Below, piece by piece: positions 44,873 through 55,706 of a stretch of DNA of 64,000 bases. Origin of the DNA: Anthoceros angustus (lineage: Eukaryota; Streptophyta; Anthocerotopsida; Anthocerotales; Anthocerotaceae); assembly GCA_010909165.1 (NCBI GenBank), contig MU008167.1, positions 868,001-932,000 on the forward strand. The letters run 5' to 3'. The translations under genes were made by a program, and so were the position numbers. Under the pieces are notes generated by a model that saw only the letters and a program-made list of their open reading frames with translations, was not told the origin of the DNA and did no database searches. The stretch's first letter is position 1. Each line of letters opens with the position of its first letter.

Positions 44873-46146
44873 ATGTTTTCCTTCTCATGTGTCGTTGGAT
44901 TAAAGAAGATTCATACTTATGAAGTGCTCCAATTTCGGTTGAGGTGGGTAATGCGGCACTTCATGGATCCATTGATTGGCAACTTCTGGGGAGAGAAACT
45001 AGAGACACAAGCAATTGTGGAGGCAGCCATTCGAAGAGATGTTGGTGGGATTTGGAGCATGGCTCATGTGTGTGACCAAATGTTCAACACCATGTTGCGC
45101 AATTGGAAGAACAATCTTGCAAGATCAAGACAATTTCTTGAGGGTAATCATCCACCTAAGTATAAGCCTCGTGATATCTCGGTGACCGTGGGATCGCATT
45201 GTGGAGAATGAAAAGCCAAGGGGATGGAGATGTCTCGCACAAAAGCATAGCAATGTTGAGGAAGTTGAACTCGGATGCCCACCGTATGCCCACTTTGGTA
45301 ATGGTGGGTTTGTGAAGTTTACAAATCGGTTTTACCAACTCTTTGGTAGGCGTCCTCTGAGCAAGAGGCAGTGGCAAGAAGGCGGAAATTGGATAATAAA
45401 ACTTGAAACATATTGGACGGTGCCAATCTTCCTCATCCGGAGGCGTTTGGCTCCAACCCAGAATAGGTGCCAAACAATTGTGGCGGGACCTCAAGGATGC
45501 TGGTTACAAAGATGATGATTTGGATGGTAAGATTTTGATTTGATGTCTTTGCAAGTTTTGATTGTCCTATTTTAACTCTGTTTTTGGATTTGCCATAGGA
45601 GCCGAATATCGCATTGGAGCGCAAGCAAATGGATGTAATGACTGGTTTTTGGACAATTTGGTGCCTAGATTGAAGCCCGGGTTAAGTGAGGATCTTTCTC
45701 CTCTGTAGTTCTTATAGAAGATCTTTCAAGTCATTTGTTGTAACACACGGCTTCTTGGTAACATATTCGATTCTTGCGAGAATCGGGTGCCTCCCTCGGG
45801 TGGGAAGCCTTAACCTCCCAAGTGTGGTCGACCGGTGTGGAGCAAGCCACGATGAAGTACTTGTTGAAGTTGAACCACTCCATCTCGTGGAAGAGGTGGA
45901 AGAATTTGAAGAGGTTGAGGTATCCCTCTCTAAATGCAGGAAAAGTTTTTCAATCTCATGGCCTCTCATCGACGGGCGGGGCTTGAAGCTCAACGCCTTG
46001 TGAAGCTAGGTCGACTACGCCAAAGAGCTCAAGTCATCAAGGGTGAAGAGCATGAAGAGGAAGGAAATGAGGCTTCAACAGTCAATTTGAAGAGATCAAG
46101 GAGGCGAGGAATTCTAGTTTGGTGCTTTCTTTTAGTTGCTCCTTAG
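44873..46146 (+). pseudogene. TnpA-like protein of CACTA-3
   Basis: First exon-like frame 44873-45211: VMRHFMDPLIGNFW, ETQAIVEAAIRRDVGGIW, then the core LRNWKNNLARSRQFLEGNH. A frameshift near 45190 leads to frame 45201-45515 with PPYAHFGNGGFVKF, then RFYQLFGRRPL and NWIIKLETYW. An intron-like stretch (gtaagattttgat to tttgccatag, 45528-45599) separates this from AEYRIGAQANGCNDWFLDNL and, after a further break, a basic coiled C-terminus (RRAGLEAQRLVKLGRLRQRA, KRSRRRG). The same segments in the same order occur in CACTA-1 and CACTA-2, showing a family of element-encoded proteins; a DNA-binding accessory role is inferred. Confidence 0.55.
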
Positions 46147-46159
46147 AAACTCTTAGAAA

Positions 46160-46640
46160 TTGATCACGTCTTGGCTTTTGTGGGAATGTGTGTGTGAGCT
46201 AGAATGTGAGCCTTGAGTGTGTGTGAGCACAGCAGTGTGAGTGTGTGTGTGTGTGTGTGAGTGTGAGCCTATGAGCTGTGAGCGGGCGAGCTTGTGAGCA
46301 CAGGAGCTTGTGAGGCGAGGCGAGCTTGTGAGAGCTTGTGAGCACAGGAGCTTGTGAGGAGCTGTGTGTGAGGCGTTGTGAGCTGTGAGCGGGCGAGCTT
46401 GTGAGAGCTTGAGGCGAGAGCTTGTGAGCTTGTGAGGCGAGCTTGTGTGAGCTGTGAGCGAGCCTATGAGCTGTGAGCGAGAGCCAGAGCTGTGAGCGAG
46501 AGCTGTGAGGCGAGCTTGTGAGCTGTGTGAGGCGAAACATGAGCTGTGAGGCGAGCTTGTGAGCTTGTGAGCTTGTGAGCTTGTGTGAGCGAGCCTATGA
46601 GCGTGAGCTGTGGCGCTGATTATGTGAGAGCCGTGTGGGT
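46160..46640. repeat. TGTGAG/GAGCTTGTGAG low-complexity array
   Basis: About 480 bases made of gagcttgtgag, gctgtgagcgag and a (gt)n stretch at 46225-46262. Long frames on the minus strand (Ser/His/Thr-rich) are artefacts. Confidence 0.9.
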
Positions 46641-46874
46641 TTGTGCGAGTTGTGTGGGCCGTTGTGAGTTTGTGTGAGTTGAATGTGTGGATTTGTGTGA
46701 GGATGTGTTCATTTTGGGGTTTAGAATCGCTTGCATTTGGTAGTAGCATTCCATTTCTCGTGTGTCCCACTAATGCACAACAAGGTCTGACATACAAAAT
46801 TTACAACAAAGGCGTTGTAAAACACTTGTTGTAAATATGCCCCATTTAAAGAAGCTGAAAATAGATATTTGTGT

Positions 46875-46902
46875 TATATATATATATATATATATATATA
46901 TA
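46875..46902. repeat. (TA)n microsatellite
   Basis: About 14 TA dinucleotides, between two tracts of gttgtaa subterminal motif. Confidence 0.98.
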
Positions 46903-46904
46903 AC

Positions 46905-47270
46905 TTAAAAGGCGTTGTAATTTAAATGTTGTAATTGCTTTTTCAATTGGGATGTTGTAGATGGTTTTGTAAAGCAGTTGTAAAGCGCGTTGTACCCACA
47001 GGGCGTCTCAAACTTAGATGTTGTAATTGCTTTTGCAATTGGGATGTAGATGGTTTTGTAAAGCAGTCGTTGTAAAGTGCGTTGTACCCACACCGAGACG
47101 TCTCAAACTTAGATGTTGTAATTCCTTTTGCAATTGGGATATTGTAGATGGTTTTATAAAACAGGTCGTTGTAAAGTACGTTGTACTCACACCGAGACGT
47201 CTCAAACTTAGATGTTGTAATTCCTTTGCAATTGAGATATTGTAAATGGTTTTGTAAAATAGGTCGTAAA
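46905..47270. repeat. Right subterminal repeats of CACTA-3, unit about 95 bp
   Basis: Four copies of a unit containing cttagatgttgtaattgctt, ttgcaattgggat, gatggttttgtaaagcag and gttgtaaagtgcgttgtacc. Further right (47270-47470) come gtgatgtggc/gccacgtggc repeats, and then ttttacaacg motifs up to the end at 47596. Confidence 0.85.
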
Positions 47271-47702
47271 TAGGTGACATGGCAAGGGGGCACCACGCCA
47301 TCACATGGTGATGTGGTGATGCGGGCCATGTCATCAAATCATGCCACGTCATGACCTGATGATGTGGCAATGAAGGGCCACGTGGCAACAACATGCCATG
47401 TCATCACTTGGTGAGGTGGCGGTGATGGGGCACCATATCACCACTTTAATGACATGGCGCTGGAACTGGCCATGTCAGCAATTTTACAACGTCATGAAGC
47501 TCTAGGTTTACAACGGCGTTGTTGCGCCGTTTTACAACGCCGCGTTGTAACACCCGTTGTAAAACCCCTTGTAAAAACCCTCATATTCTCATAGTGGGGT
47601 GAGGAGGAACGCCCGCTCCGCCGCGGGCTAACTCACCTGCTGATCGTAGGGAGAGAGGAGGAGGAGCAGAGCACCAACAACAGGCCCGTAGTTATGTGGG
47701 GT

Positions 47703-48473
47703 TTATGAGAATCTCTTCTTCTTCCCGGTGTCTTGCTCCGAGACATGCAGATGAAGGGGGATAATCCCTAGAGTGAGGCTCCTAATGCAACTTCCTCGCC
47801 TCTTGCTCCATCCGGCGAAAATAGTTGATTTCCTGCTTCCTCTCATAAGCGCATGCAGGAACACCAGGAGGTTGTCCCCTAAGTGATCTACTTTGGTGAG
47901 CATGTTCCAGTAGACAATGATTTTGGCCATAGCTCTCACTCGTCGGTCCTTTAGATCCAACATCAACCACCCATTTGAGGACCTTTGGGCATCTGTCCTC
48001 AGGAGCACCAACTTTGTGGCCTCCAGCTTCTCCTTGCCCTTGAGGGGCTCTGGCACTACCCCGCCTACCTCCTCTACTGGGCGGTTGGATACTGCCCTGA
48101 GCGCCTCCACCGTCCAGCGTTGGGGGTCCTCCCGCAAGCTTTTAGAGCGCACGGTCTTGTTCGCAGCCGCTAGTAGCTTCCGGGCGTACTCCCGGATCCG
48201 GACCAGCGTCACGCTGTTGTAGGTCCATAGCGCTTGGAAAACATCCAGGTGCCACTCCTGCACGAGCTCGCCCGCCTCTTCCAGCCACGCCCGAAGTCTG
48301 GGTAGCACTTGGCGGTGATGTTTTTCTCCACCAATATCCAGGGCATGAGCGCTTCTCTTGATGTCTTCTTTGGCACCATCTTGCTGTGCTCTGCGACTTG
48401 CGGGGTGAAGGGTCTCCATGCTGTCACACGTCCTCCTTGTTGTGGCTCGGGTGGGTTCCAGAAGGGGCGGCAC
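47703..48473 (-). CDS. Unrecognised 256-residue protein, copy 1
   Basis: Continuous frame with a helical, charged composition: EEAGELVQEWHLDVFQALW, then ARKLLAAANKTVRSKSL, then EKLEATKLVLLRTDA, ending GWLMLDLKDRRVRAMAKIIV and WNMLTKVDHLGDN. A second frame upstream (to 48526) carries a plausible N-terminal part (SSITFRERQR, EALMPWILVEKNITAK), joined through one frameshift near 48300. No domain is recognised. It lies just outside the right end of CACTA-3, so it probably belongs to the insertion target, perhaps an older transposon. Confidence 0.4.
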   Translation of the reverse strand: MPPLLEPTRATTRRTCDSMETLHPASRRAQQDGAKEDIKRSAHALDIGGEKHHRQVLPRLRAWLEEAGELVQEWHLDVFQALWTYNSVTLVRIREYARKLLAAANKTVRSKSLREDPQRWTVEALRAVSNRPVEEVGGVVPEPLKGKEKLEATKLVLLRTDAQRSSNGWLMLDLKDRRVRAMAKIIVYWNMLTKVDHLGDNLLVFLHALMRGSRKSTIFAGWSKRRGSCIRSLTLGIIPLHLHVSEQDTGKKKRFS

Positions 48474-48977
48474 TGCTTGGTACGTTGACGCTCTCTAAAG
48501 GTGATGCTTGAAAGTCGAAAGAGCAAGCGCCAAAGAGCAAGGTGCCGGAGTGCAAGGGAGCGAGAAAACTGCCAAGATACAAAAACTGGGAGTCCCTTCC
48601 TCCTCCTAGCTGTGGCGCGGCAAGCGTAAGCGTTGTGCGGGAGCGCGTTCTTTGGCGGCGTTCTTTAAGCGATCGCCACCCAATGCATCTCGTACCGCAC
48701 CTTCACGCCCGCCTATACGGTACCTATTCCCGGGTCATGACTATCACTCTAAACTACCTATAACGGCTCCTGGCGAATGCAGCGACGCCCATGTCGCAAT
48801 TTTACAACGTCATGAAGCTCTAGGTTTACGGCGTTGTGCGGCTTACAACGCCGTAACACCCGTTGTAAAACCCTTGTAAAACCCTCATATTCTCAGTGGG
48901 GTGAGGCCGCTCCGCCTGGCTAACCCCCGATCGTAGGAGAGAGGAGGAGGAGCAGAGCACCAACAACAGGCCCGTAG

Positions 48978-49946
48978 TTATGTGGGGTTTATGAGAATCT
49001 CTTCTTCTTCCCGGTGTCTTGCTCCGAGACATGCAGGATGAAGGGGGATAATCCTAACGGAGGAGGTCGCTCCTAATGCAACTTCCTCGCCTCTTGCTCC
49101 ATCCGGGCGAAAATGATTCAGCCCCAGTCCGCCTGCTTCCCTCTCATAAGCGCATGCAGGAACACCAGGAGGTTGTCCCCTAAGTGATCTACTTTGGTGA
49201 GCATGTTCCAGTAGACAATGATTTTGGCCATAGCTCTCACTCGTCGGTCCTTTAGATCCAACATCAACCACCCATTTGAGGACCTTTGGGCATCCTGTCA
49301 GAGCACCAACTTTGTGGCCTCCAGCTTCTCCTTGCCCTTGAGGGGCTCGCACTACCGCCTACCTCCTCCTCTGGCGGTTGGATACTGCCGCGCCTCCACC
49401 GTCCGGCGTTGGGTCCTCCCGCAAGCTTTTAGAGCGCACGGTCTTGTTCGCAGCTAGTAGCTTAGGGCGTACTCCGGATCCGACCCGGCGTCCTTGTTGT
49501 AGGTCCATAGCGCTTGGAAAACATCCAGTGCCACTCCCGCGAAACTCGCCCGCCTCTTCCACGCCAAGGTAGCACTTGGCGGTGATGTTTTTCCACCAAT
49601 ATCCAGGCATGAGCGCTTCTCTTGATGTCTTCTTTGGCACCATCTTCGGCTCTGCGACTTGCGGGTGAAGGGTCTCCATGCTGTCACACGTCCTCCTTGT
49701 TGTGGCTCGGGTGGGTTCGAAAGTGCATCCTTTGCTTACGTTGGCGCTCTCTAAAGGTGATGCTTGAAAGTCGAAGAGCAAGCGCCAAAGAGCAAGGTGC
49801 CGGAGTGCAAGGGAGGCGCCAAGATACAAAAACTGGGAGTCCCTTCCTCCTCCTAGCTGTGGCGCGGCAAGCGTAAGCGTTGTGCGGGAGCGCGTTCTTT
49901 GGCGGCCAGGAACTGCCACCCAGCTGCATCTCGTACGCACCTTCAC
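48978..49946 (-). pseudogene. Unrecognised protein, duplicated copy 2, broken
   Basis: Duplicate of 47703-48526 with at least four short deletions (for example at about 49290, 49350, 49470 and 49560), so only pieces of the frame survive. Confidence 0.5.
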
Positions 49947-50279
49947 GCCCGCCGCCTTCTGGTACCTATTCCCGGGTCATGACTATCACTCTAAACTGCC
50001 TATAACGGCTCCTGGCAGGTCTGTGGCCCAGGCTGCTTACATGTCAGACTGGCCCCATGCCACCGTCCAAGTGTCAACCTTCCATAATTACGACCCACTC
50101 CTTCAAACTTGCCTTTCTCGTCTCCACAGGACCTCCGCCGGTCCTCCTCCGGTCTCCTCTTACGGTGGAGTTGTTATCACTTCAACGTAGCTGACCAATT
50201 AGGCCTTATTATCCACGCTTATCCGGTATTTTAACACACAAATCCTCATAAAAAAAACAGAAACCCCTACGAACTGACT

Positions 50280-51536
50280 GGAAGGGAGGTCAAAGCATTC
50301 GTCCCTTGTCCACACTCACCGACTGTCAGCCAAGGGGTGAAAGAAGTTCGCGGAAGAAATTCACATTCGACTCAACCAGGAGGCTGAGCTCCGGGCACTC
50401 ACGGGGGACGACCGAGGCATTGCGGCTGGGAAACTACAACGGATTGTCAGGGAACTCGTTTGCGCTCATGCAACCAAACCACAGTACAAGACGGTCAAAT
50501 GGACAAACCTACCACCCTGGTTCAACAGGATGTGCATATTGAATAGGCGAGCCATTCAGTCCTTGATGAATAATGCCCCCGACAATCAGGAGCTGTTATT
50601 CGGGCAAGGAGGGACTATCGGCAGGCATGTCGGGTGTGGAAGCGGGCATTCACCCTAAGGCAAAACTACTATATGGCACGCAATCTGGCCAACAACCCTC
50701 CCCTATTATGGCAAATCCTACAAGACCGTAGGACTTTGAACCCCATTCGAGATCCGCATATCTGGTATATGTTTGGACAGGCCCTATACAAATCCCTGGA
50801 CCCAGTGCACCAACAGCACCTCCCACTTTTTGCATTTGATGGAGCCCCCACATTCACAGAAGAGTTAGTTGGATAGGCCACCCTGGGACTCAAAAACAAG
50901 AAAGCCGACCAAGAGGGACTAACAATTGAAATCTTCAAGGCGGCCAGCAATTCAGTTCTACCTGCCACCTTGGCCGACCTCTTCAACAGCATCCTCGCTG
51001 ACAGATCCCTTCTAGAAGCTTGGGGACACAACCTCTCCTCTACCATTCACAAGTCAAGAGACAAATTTGATACAAACAAGTATCAAACAATCATGGTAAA
51101 TGCCTTATACCACAAAATCTACAGCAAGGCTTGCGAGATCTTATTGCTCCAGCAGGATATTTTGACAACACCAGCCAGGCGGGATTCAGGAAAGGCTATG
51201 GATGCAATGATCACCTTCTCACCCTGACAACACTTATCCAGTTCCACATGCGAACTCGCAAGCGATTACACCTTTGTTTCAAGGACTTCTCAAAAGCCTT
51301 CAACAAAGTTCCGCGGGCACAATTATGGAAAGACCTAGCTGCTGCAGGGGTCACCACCACCCTCATAAGAGCCATACAGATAGCCTACCAGCATTGCTCA
51401 ATCCAGATACAGGCCGAAGGTGGAAAAACCCTACCATTCTCAAGCAATGTTGGGGTTCGGTAGGGCTGTCCACTCAGGCTGCACCTGTTATGCATATACA
51501 TGCATTGAAGACCTTGCAGGACACTGTCATGCCGTG
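50280..51536 (+). pseudogene. Second LINE family: ORF2-like reverse transcriptase, part 1
   Basis: Plus-strand frames give a region upstream of the RT (RQNYYMARNLANNPPLLWQI, LKNKKADQEGLTIEIFKAA) and RT palm motifs: QAGFRKGYGCNDHLLTL near 51175, then motif A CFKDFSKAFNKVPR at about 51280, then SNVGVR at about 51450, where the G-x-R-Q-G motif should continue. A one-base frameshift near 51130-51170 and a stop at 50873-50875 break it. The sequence is interrupted by the LTR retrotransposon at 51537 and resumes at about 60345. It is distinct from the restriction-endonuclease LINE at the window start. Confidence 0.7.
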
Positions 51537-52050
51537 TGATACTAATCTCTGCACTTGGGTTTAGTGTTTGATTAGCATTAATTAATCTAATTACTTATCT
51601 TTAAGTAAGTAATTAGTGTTAATAATCTAAAGTGCATTGATTAGTGTTAATTAAATATGGTTAGCAATAGCTAAGTGGATAAGCTCAAGTAATATGCTTT
51701 GGCATATTCCTTGCATATTATAGTGTATTCTTAGGATACAATAGCTAAGTGGATAAGCTCAAGTATGCTTTGGCATATTCCTTGCATATTATAGTGTATT
51801 CTTAGGATATTTCTGGCATATGCTGATGCCAATAGGATATCTTAGGAATATGCCGATGCCAGGGTCTAGTATATATAGACCCTTCCATTGAGGACAAGCT
51901 CAGATCATAGCTTGTCCTCTAGATATGCAATGCAAGAGCGTGAGGAGGCCAAAGCTATGACGAGAGCGATGTGTGAGGAATTTGCGTGTTGTTCTCGTGG
52001 GGAGAGTGTGTTTGTGCCACGACGCGAGCTACTCCTCCTGTTACAAGCTA
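51537..52050 (+). repeat. 5' LTR
   Basis: Starts TGATACTAATCTCTGCAC and is collinear with 59839-60255. It contains an internal tandem duplication of about 76 bp (caatagctaagtggataagc at 51666 and 51740) that the 3' LTR lacks. The right boundary is uncertain, since the last part of the 3' LTR (about 60260-60344) has no counterpart here. Confidence 0.7.
51870..51919 (+). promoter_or_regulatory. LTR TATA box and hairpin (5' LTR)
   Basis: tatatata at 51870-51877 is followed 12 bases later by an 11-bp perfect hairpin, GAGGACAAGCT (51890-51900) and AGCTTGTCCTC (51909-51919). The pair is conserved in the 3' LTR (60088-60095; 60108-60118 with 60126-60136). Spacing fits a promoter with the hairpin at the start of the transcript. 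Confidence 0.55.
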
Positions 52051-52079
52051 TGATCTCGTGTGTACACTAGATAGGCCGT

Positions 52080-52210
52080 GCTTTGATAGGCGATGCTAGG
52101 CGATGCTGGCGATGCTGCGATGCTAGGCGATGCTAGGCGATGCTAGGCGATGCTAGGCGATGCTAGCGATGCTGGCGATGCTAGGCGCTAGGTGACGCTA
52201 GCTAGGCCGT
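52080..52210. repeat. 10-bp minisatellite (taggcgatgc)
   Basis: About twelve copies of taggcgatgc, some 1-2 bases short, just downstream of the 5' LTR. Confidence 0.95.
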
Positions 52211-52284
52211 AGGCTAGGCGAGGCTACGCGAGGCACGCTAGTCCAAGCAGGCAAGGGACTCTCAAGTGTGCCCAAGGCTTGAGG

Positions 52285-52520
52285 CCAGAGAGGGACCAAG
52301 CCCAAGGCCAAGGAGAGGAGGAAGAAGCCCAAGCCAAGGCCAAGGAGAGGAGGCAAGAAGCCCAAGTCCAAGGCCAAGGAGAGGAGGCAAGCCCAAGTCC
52401 AAGGCCAAGGAGAGGAGAAGGCCAAGGCCAAGGAGAGGAGGCGGAAGCCCAAGTCCAAGGCCAAGGAGAGGAGGCGAAGCCCAAGTCCAAGGCCAAGGAG
52501 AGGAGGCGAAGAAGCCCATA
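52285..52520. repeat. Repeat of about 36-39 bp (caaggccaaggagaggagg)
   Basis: Seven copies of cccaagtccaaggccaagga plus gaggaggc(a/g)aag in the leader between LTR and gag. It encodes Pro/Lys-rich peptides in several frames; not a gene. 52530-52930 is leader without visible coding sequence. Confidence 0.9.
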
Positions 52521-52929
52521 CCAAGGAGAGGAATGAGGCCTCCACAAGGGGGGCTGGCCTTTTAAGGCCAACCAACCAAGGGAGAAACAAGAGTATTTTA
52601 CTCTTGGGCCCGGATTCAAGGGATAAGGAGAAGTGGATAGACATGGGTATGTCATCAGTCCATTTGATTTCACTTTCTGTCCAAAACTCCTAGGGTAGTC
52701 GACACCCCATCCAGGTACTGATCCACCCCACGGGTGCTTAACTCGGGAGTTCCTATGCCTTTGCTATCCAACTCACCCAGCTCACGTTTTTGACATGTAG
52801 CCTGCAGAGTATTTGTATGCAATTTAAACATGCATAGATACTTAGAGGTTTCACTAATCACGATCTAAGTTAGCGGGGTGTGTTAACCTTGATTAAGGGT
52901 TTGACCTAGCCACTAACCGCCTGGAGTGC

Positions 52930-54233
52930 ATGCCTGGACACACTCGATCCGGACGGAGCTACCAACCAGCAAGTCCATCGAGCGAATTCAAGTCCCGACC
53001 AAGAGAGAAGTGCGAACACCTCGATTTTGGTACCACCAAGGACGGAGGAACCCAGACACAATCAACAATCTTTGAAGGATCCGTGAGTGGCAACACACAA
53101 GACACGTTAGTGCCGGACAACTCGGAAGCGACAATGAGGAGGACTTGTCTCTTGGAGTCGTCAAGATGGGAGGAGACAAGGATCGAATGGAGTTGTTCAC
53201 AGACGAGCGGCACCTTGCCACCGGAGGACTTCATCGAGAAGTACGGTGGTGCGGAGATGGAATTGAAGACCGGATACACGAAGCGATACGGCTTCATCCA
53301 AATGCCAAAGTACTTGGGGGATGAAGCATTAGCGTGCTATCGCGAGCACAAGGCGAGGTTGTTGAGCGCACATTGGAGGACCAGTGAGTAGCGTTCAAGC
53401 TCGAAGGAACCGGTCAGACAGGCGGTGGCACCGAGTGGCACGATCCCATCAAGAGATGTTTGACATCTTCCTACTGGAGTTTCCTGCAAGCACGGATGAG
53501 AAGATCTCCGAGCCGACACACTTCAAGATGAAGTCGAGACCGCAAGATGGCTTATCAAGAATCGACCGGTTGATGCGTGACACCAAGATCATGAGTGACC
53601 GATCGTCAGAGAAGTACTTGCGGCATTGCCATATGCGCATGAAGGTGCAACAAGCGGTGCAGCACAAGGGCAACACTACACCCTCAAGGAAGTGTACGAG
53701 ATGGTCGACAAGATAGGGCCCGACACTTTCTCTCGTCTTTGTTGCAAGTGATTACTCCAAGACAAGTAGGAGTGGTGGACGACATGACCGACGCGGAGGT
53801 CGAGTGGAGGAGCTCGGCGAGACAAGCCACCCACACCCAAGTGACGAGCCCTGCGTGAGGTGCCGAGGACGGACCATTCCCTCATGAGTGCGAGCATGCC
53901 TGGAGGAGTCAAGGGTGAGGAGCCATGCCCTAGGTGTGGGAGGTATGGGCACAATGAAGCGGCATGTTGGGAGAAGCATCCGAATTGCGGCCTACGGGTT
54001 ATCGGCAACCCCGCCAATGCATCTGCGTCAACCTCATCCACAAAATCAAAAGAGCAAAGGCGCCGTGGAGGAGGCACCGAAGTCCCGTGGACAAAAGAAA
54101 CGGAAGCATCAAAGAAGACGATGGACCATGGCACGCAAAGCCGGAGAAGTTGGTGCGGAAGGCGAAGATCAAGGAGAGAGCAGCATCATCGAGGACGAAG
54201 AAGATGAGCACAAGCTTGGATACATGGCGGTGA
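52930..54233 (+). pseudogene. gag-like gene with CCHC zinc knuckle
   Basis: The ATG at 52930 opens MPGHTRSGRSYQ. A capsid-like region follows: PPEDFIEKYGGAEMELKTGY, then MPKYLGDEALACYREHKARL, the layout of a retrotransposon gag (fixed spacing of Y/F, G-x-A-x-x-W/C-Y). A frameshift near 53390 leads into EMFDIFLLEFPAS and MKSRPQDGLSRIDRLM; another near 53710 to the zinc knuckle C-x2-C-x4-H-x4-C at 53926-53966 (CPRCGRYGHNEAAC). A charged, Lys/Glu-rich tail follows. Gag packages the element RNA. Broken here by at least two frameshifts. Confidence 0.7.
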
Positions 54234-54840
54234 CCGGATCCAAGGGCAGGAAGAAACCTCTGGCTACGAGAGAAGATAGCTCAGAGGAAGAAGAGGATGT
54301 CTTGACACCGGTCGGAAGACACGGAAGGAAGCTTCGGATCCTCTTCCGAACCTATGCCAAGATGCCAAAGTCGTTTGAGCCATTGCCAACAGGAGCAACT
54401 GGGAGCAACATCAAAGTCCAGTGGGCGATGTGGAGAAACCCATGCAGATTGTCGACGAGACGATGGCACAAAAGCTTGAGATGCCATGTTTCACCTACAA
54501 GACATGGGGTTGAGCGTGAAGGAAGTCAGGGTTTGACCGGATCCAAGGGCAGGAAGAAACCTCTGGCTACGAGAGAAGATAGCTCGAGGAAGAAGAGGAT
54601 GTCTTGACACCGGTCACGGAAGACACGGAAGGAAGCTTGGGATCCTCTTCCGAACCTATGCCAAGATGCCAAAGTCGTTTGAGCCATTGCCAGCAGAACA
54701 GCTGGAGCAACATCAAAGTCAGTGGGCGATGTGGAGAAACCCATGCGATTCTTGGCGAGACGATGGCACAAAAGCTTGAGATGCCATGTTTGACCTACAA
54801 GACATGGGGTTGAGCGTGAAGGAAGTCGGGGTTTGACTCG
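54234..54840 (+). repeat. 305-bp tandem duplication between gag and protease
   Basis: gatccaagggcaggaagaaa at about 54238 recurs at 54540 and the copies stay aligned to the gtttgac at their ends (54535 and 54835). They encode a variable acidic linker (EDSSEEEEDVLTPV). Confidence 0.9.
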
Positions 54841-55660
54841 GCGGATGTTGACAACCCTTGAAGACGAAGCAAGTGTCCAAGATTTGCCATGTGGCAGCAA
54901 TGATGTCATTCGACCTCGAGCCAAGCATCTCGTGGAGAAGCGGAATCGCACGAGTGGGAGTGGCTTTGGTCAACAATCGGAGAGGCACATTGAAATCAAT
55001 GGATTCGCACCAAGGAGGGTGTTGATTGACACCGAGCACACCGGTGATCGTTGGAAGAAGAGTGAAGGAAGCGTTGGGTCTCCACCAAGAAAGGTTGAAG
55101 GAAACCAAGTGGAAGATCCGACTGGGACCACGAGCATGTGTTGGGGTGACAAGGTACATGTCAAGGTTTCATTCAAACCAAGAACAGCAGACTTCACCTT
55201 TGTCGAGGTACACCGCTTGGTCACCGATGCGACATTTGATGTCTTGGGAGCGACGCTTTGTACAAACCTCGAGTCATGGTGGATTTGTGGACGGAGATGC
55301 CTACTATCGACAGCCGAGAAGCGGAGCAAAACCGATGAACGGATTGCCCGCATCCCTCTGCAGCTGCATGGCAAGGATCATGAGAACCTCATTGCCAACA
55401 GCGTCTACCCAGTGTTTGGCGCCATAGTGAAGGACACGCCATACGTGCTTGAACCTCTTGGCGTGTGTCTAACAACCGCAACTGACCTGATGGAGGATTT
55501 CGACGAGGAGGAGGAAAACAAGCTAGGGTTGCAACCACCCTCGGAGGAGGTTCTTCAAGTCAGCCGGACGGAGCTGGTGACTGCAAAGAATGAGCCGTGC
55601 AAAAGCCGTGGAGGATGGTGCAAGAGGACCAAGGTCCTATGAGCCGAGAACTGTAAGTTC
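54840..55660 (+). pseudogene. Aspartic protease region, copy 1
   Basis: HIEINGFAPRRVLIDT (about 54988-55035) is the retropepsin active-site strand, but the third residue of D-T-G is lost by a small insertion or deletion (IDTEHTGD). Downstream are VKVSFKPRTADFTFVEVH, then TDATFDVLG, DERIARIPLQLHG and the segment VCLTTATDLMEDFDEEEENK. The gene begins right after the gag linker and ends 45 bases before the methyltransferase ATG. It would cleave the polyprotein; this copy cannot. Confidence 0.65.
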
Positions 55661-55706
55661 TTGCCTAGGGTTGAGCCTGTTTGTGACCTAAACACCAGGT
55701 CATCAC

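Larger units (their letters stand above)
37761..47596. mobile_element. CACTA-3, probable CACTA element with TnpA-like gene
   Basis: A CACTACAAGGAGGGG start at 37761 is preceded by GGG (37758-37760), and a ...CATATTCTCATAGTG end at 47596 is followed by GGG (47597-47599), consistent with a 3-bp target duplication. Both sides have long subterminal regions rich in ttgtaaa and ttttacaa motifs, and a TnpA-like gene lies near the right end. However, the two ends match each other only in CACTA and a few further bases, unlike the perfect ends of CACTA-1 and CACTA-2. The left and right ends may thus belong to different elements, or one end may be chimeric. Confidence 0.5.
47470..50010. repeat. Tandem duplication of about 1.3 kb spanning the CACTA-3 right end and flank
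   Basis: The last 125 bases of CACTA-3 (acaacgtcatgaagctctag onward) and the following 1.2 kb recur from about 48795: the caacaacaggcccgtagtta segment is at 47667 and 48961, and cgggtcatgactatcactct at 48733 and 49973. Because the copy includes both element end and flank, it arose after insertion. Copy two (about 1.2 kb) is shorter by many small deletions. Confidence 0.9.

Noticed and set aside
46153-46797. Minus-strand Ser/His/Thr-rich frame of 214 codons
   Set aside because: Translation of the tgtgag/gagcttgtgag low-complexity array.
51888-52070. Small ORF inside the LTR
   Set aside because: The start is shared by both LTRs but the 3' LTR version stops early after a small deletion; more likely transcript leader than a gene.
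52198-52673. Pro/Trp/Leu-rich membrane-like frames
   Set aside because: Antisense of the caaggccaaggagagg repeat; not conserved and lies in the LTR element leader.
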